Shown: positions 6,917 to 8,775 of the stretch, piece by piece | Layout of the letters: each line of letters begins with the position of its first letter | Position numbering within the stretch: the stretch's first letter is position 1 | Origin: Desulfobacteraceae bacterium | GTDB lineage: Bacteria; Desulfobacterota; DSM-4660; Desulfatiglandales; Desulfatiglandaceae | Reading direction: 5' to 3' | NCBI GenBank assembly: GCA_013203065.1 | Contig: JABMQV010000424.1 | Coordinates: forward strand, 1 to 8,775 | Length of the DNA: 8,775 bases | Notes under the pieces: model-generated | Told to the model about the DNA's origin: nothing | The model's input: only the letters and a program-made list of their open reading frames with translations | The model's database searches: none | Translations under genes and position numbers: made by a program

Positions 6917-7841
6917 GATACGCTTGGTACCTGTCAGAAACTGGTTGGTCCTTATCAATTAGTTTGTCAGCGATACTCTGCAAGTTCAGGACAGTATGAG
7001 TATAGGGGTATTTTGTGGCGTAGGTCCTATTGGACAATACGGAATCGCGGACCCTTTCGTCGTAACTGACATTTCCCAGGAATTGAAATTCTGAATGAAA
7101 ATGCCTGTTGCAGACCTCTTCAATCTTTTCCCCGAGATGCTCATCGGTGTTCTTTTGAAACTTGTTCAGAATGAGTTTGAATCCAAATGCCCTCAATTTC
7201 TCCAGCAAGAGCTTACCCTTGGCAGGATCTTTCTCCATCATGGCCTCGATTATATCAGTCGATTTGACGGTTGCACTCTTGTTCTTTATGTTTGCAATGA
7301 TCTCTCTCACGATTTCAAAGAAAGCGCGTTGCTTTAGGACCTGTTTCACCTTTCTCAAATAGACCGCTCTGATAAAACGGGCCGTGTTCTCAATCGATGT
7401 CGGTTCCGGCGTGAATATGAACAGACCCTCATTTGAGGTCAAAAAGAAATCAATGGTGTTGAAATTCGTACCAGCTCCCAGATCCAACAAAACGTAATCG
7501 TAAGGAAGCCTTTGAATGGCTCTGATTATCTTCAGTTTTTGGGCATGAAACAGGTTGGCGATTTCCAGAGAGCAGTTCGCGGAACTCACAAGAAAAAGAT
7601 TTGAAATTGAAGTAGATACAACTACTTCATCAAGTTTTTTACATGTTTTGTTGAAGAATTGATTGAGTCCAATTTCTGGATTCCTTATTCCCAAACAGGT
7701 GTGCAGATTTGCCCCGCCCAGATCCAAATCCACCAAGACCACCTTCTTTCCCTGTTTTGCAATCAGGGCGCCAAGGTTGGCCGCCATAACGGTCTTTCCC
7801 GTGCCACCTTTTCCGCCGCCTAACGGGTATATGTGTGACAA
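6903..7841 (-). CDS. MinD/FlhG-like ParA-family ATPase
   Basis: A 312-residue SIMIBI-class P-loop ATPase. The deviant Walker A GGGKGGTGKT (8-17) carries the signature lysine Lys11; VVLVDLDLGGANLHTCLG (34-51) is the A' region in the form usual for FlhG/YlxH proteins; YVLLDLGAGT (116-125) is Walker B. Residues about 158-218 form a helical, basic stretch (IRAVYLRKVKQVLKQ onward) longer than in E. coli MinD, just before the FKLILNKF strand. No MinD-type C-terminal amphipathic membrane helix is evident. Such ATPases dimerise with ATP and position cell structures or regulate partners; the target here is unknown, as no flagellar or division genes are in view. Start is TTG at 7841, fixed by AAGGAG at 7849-7854, seven bases away. 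It has its own promoter and overlaps the downstream J-like/HTH gene. Confidence 0.88.
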   Translation of the reverse strand: MSHIYPLGGGKGGTGKTVMAANLGALIAKQGKKVVLVDLDLGGANLHTCLGIRNPEIGLNQFFNKTCKKLDEVVVSTSISNLFLVSSANCSLEIANLFHAQKLKIIRAIQRLPYDYVLLDLGAGTNFNTIDFFLTSNEGLFIFTPEPTSIENTARFIRAVYLRKVKQVLKQRAFFEIVREIIANIKNKSATVKSTDIIEAMMEKDPAKGKLLLEKLRAFGFKLILNKFQKNTDEHLGEKIEEVCNRHFHSEFQFLGNVSYDERVRDSVLSNRTYATKYPYTHTVLNLQSIADKLIDKDQPVSDRYQAYHEEI

Positions 7842-7848
7842 TTTTTCA

Positions 7849-7854
7849 CTCCTT
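7849..7854 (-). promoter_or_regulatory. Shine-Dalgarno fixing a TTG start
   Basis: AAGGAG on the minus strand lies seven bases before the TTG at 7841. The Walker A motif then begins at residue 8, as expected for MinD-type proteins, and no in-frame ATG or GTG offers a better start. Confidence 0.75.
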
Positions 7855-7918
7855 CGGATTACCTCATGGATCTTCTCGTTTGGCCTATCCTTTTAAACCC
7901 ATTCTTTTTGGGAAGGCA

Positions 7919-7947
7919 ATTGTGAATCAGATTTATTGTTTTGTCAA
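7919..7947 (-). promoter_or_regulatory. Sigma70-like promoter of the ATPase/J-HTH unit
   Basis: On the minus strand TTGACA (7942-7947) is followed after 17 bases by CACAAT (7919-7924). The -35 is consensus and the -10 matches four of six. The 171-base gap between the mlaA-like stop and the ATPase start shows no clear intrinsic terminator, so read-through from the upstream gene is also possible. Confidence 0.5.
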
Positions 7948-8012
7948 CAGGATATCTTGCTAATAATAGGAGTAAAATCCGGATTCGGAGATTGAAGTGG
8001 AGAGAGTTTAGG

Positions 8013-8775
8013 CTATTTTGCGATCTGATTCTTTCGGTACTGCCAAAAGGCCTCTCGCATTGCCACATAAGGGTCCAGTGCAGCCTTCTTGAAGGATTGG
8101 TACTCCCCCAGTCTGAGGGAAGTACTGTTGACCCAGTCATAGCCTCTCATTGCAAGATTAAAGACCCAGCCCTCCCCAAAGATATCGAGGGGATTTACGA
8201 ATTGATCCCCAACCCAACCGATAGCGTCCCTGAGGTTTGAGGGCCCCAGAACGGGTAGATTAAGGTAGAATCCGGGTCCAATCCCGTAAAAGGCGAGCGT
8301 CTGGCCAAAGTCCTCATCCTGTTTGTCCCACTTGAGCGCTATTTTCGCCACATCCTGGAACCCCATGAAACCGGCAGTTGAATTAACCACGAATCGCACC
8401 AGTTCCTTTCCGAATCCCTCGAACTTCCCTTGCAACAGGCAATTTGCCGCGCGTATCGGCATATACAGATTGGAGAAAAAATTACGGACGCAGACCCTTG
8501 CGGCGTCCGGCAAAATCTTCGCGTACACCGTGCCTACTGGATCGAAAACCCAAAGGTAAAGTATATCGTTGAATTTAAAAAAGACACGGTTCATGGGTTC
8601 GAGGGGATCGGGAATCGGGTCTTCCTCCTCCATTGGCTCCAGCCAGTCTTCCGGATCCTCTTCTTCCTGCTTGGCATCCCGGACCTGGGCAAGCTTAAAG
8701 TCCCGGGTCTGGTCTTCCGGAGAAATTTCGGAATACCCTTCTGCCAACGCCGTTCCCGCCATCGAATAAGGAACC
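8013..8775 (-). CDS. mlaA: MlaA/VacJ-family outer-membrane phospholipid transport protein, 5' end cut by window edge
   Basis: MlaA removes misplaced phospholipids from the outer leaflet of the outer membrane and passes them toward periplasmic MlaC. Numbered from the Met codon at 8762, residues 54-190 carry the family core: DPLEPMNRVFFKFND, ARVCVRNFFSNLYMPIRAAN, LLQGKFEGFGKELVRFVVNSTAGFMG (in part), DEDFGQTLAFYGIGPGFYL, PVLGPSNLRDAIGW and VNPLDIF. The frame remains open upstream to the edge (VPYS before the Met), and the visible N-terminus ends in ALA-E, like a signal peptidase I site, so the true start probably lies beyond 8775. No lipobox cysteine is visible, although the E. coli protein is a lipoprotein. 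An acidic segment (about residues 30-53) separates the signal from the core. No other mla gene is in the window. Stop TAG at 8013-8015. Confidence 0.9.
   Translation of the reverse strand, partial: VPYSMAGTALAEGYSEISPEDQTRDFKLAQVRDAKQEEEDPEDWLEPMEEEDPIPDPLEPMNRVFFKFNDILYLWVFDPVGTVYAKILPDAARVCVRNFFSNLYMPIRAANCLLQGKFEGFGKELVRFVVNSTAGFMGFQDVAKIALKWDKQDEDFGQTLAFYGIGPGFYLNLPVLGPSNLRDAIGWVGDQFVNPLDIFGEGWVFNLAMRGYDWVNSTSLRLGEYQSFKKAALDPYVAMREAFWQYRKNQIAK

Noticed and set aside
6917..6958. TTG start giving a 233-residue J-HTH protein
   Set aside because: No Shine-Dalgarno is seen before it, and the J-like domain begins just after the ATG at 6916.
7842..8012. Intrinsic terminator after the mlaA-like gene
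   Set aside because: The AATCCGGATT palindrome near 7977 has no loop and no U-tract; no other stem with a T-run was found.
7941..8240. Plus-strand open frame across the promoter of the ATPase gene and the mlaA end
   Set aside because: It covers a convincing promoter and the C-terminal coding of MlaA on the other strand, and has no ribosome site or domain.

Overview
The window reads like a chromosomal stretch of an anaerobic, acetogenic-type or sulfate-reducing/syntrophic bacterium, most likely Desulfobacterota (former Deltaproteobacteria). This is inferred from the gene mix: corrinoid/tetrahydrofolate methyl transfer with a reductive activator, a fatty- or aromatic-acid type CoA ligase, a MinD/FlhG-like ATPase paired with a J-like/RodZ-HTH protein, and an MlaA-type outer-membrane protein. 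Base composition is moderate, about 50% GC by eye. No rRNA, tRNA, CRISPR array, insertion sequence or phage gene was seen.

Layout. (1) Positions 1-1400, minus strand: an AMP-forming acyl-CoA synthetase whose last ~50 residues lie beyond the left edge. (2) Positions 1401-1671: a divergent control region with a promoter in each direction and a perfect 19-bp palindrome over the -35 element of the ligase promoter. (3) Positions 1672-6275, plus strand: a two-gene methyl-transfer operon. The first gene encodes an 878-residue protein fusing a URO-D/MtaA/CmuA-like methyltransferase, a pterin-binding (methyl-THF) methyltransferase, and a cap plus B12-binding corrinoid domain. The second encodes a [2Fe-2S]/ASKHA reductive activator of corrinoid proteins (RACE). 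A 10-bp-stem hairpin lies between them. (4) Positions 6257-7841, minus strand: a two-gene unit. A MinD/FlhG-like ATPase (TTG start, strong Shine-Dalgarno) overlaps a small protein with a J-like domain lacking HPD followed by a RodZ-type helix-turn-helix. This unit meets the RACE gene tail to tail with a 19-bp overlap. (5) Positions 8013-8775, minus strand: an MlaA/VacJ-family protein whose first codons lie beyond the right edge.

How the parts work together. The plus-strand pair looks like a self-contained demethylase. The URO-D domain would move a methyl group from an unknown donor to Co(I), the B12 domain would carry it, the pterin domain would pass it to tetrahydrofolate for the Wood-Ljungdahl methyl branch, and the RACE protein would rescue oxidised Co(II). 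The domain order copies MetH, with the homocysteine domain replaced by URO-D and the AdoMet reactivation domain replaced by a separate ATP-dependent activator. This fused architecture is the most interesting item here. The ATPase/J-HTH pair looks like a conserved spatial-organisation or regulatory module of unknown task.
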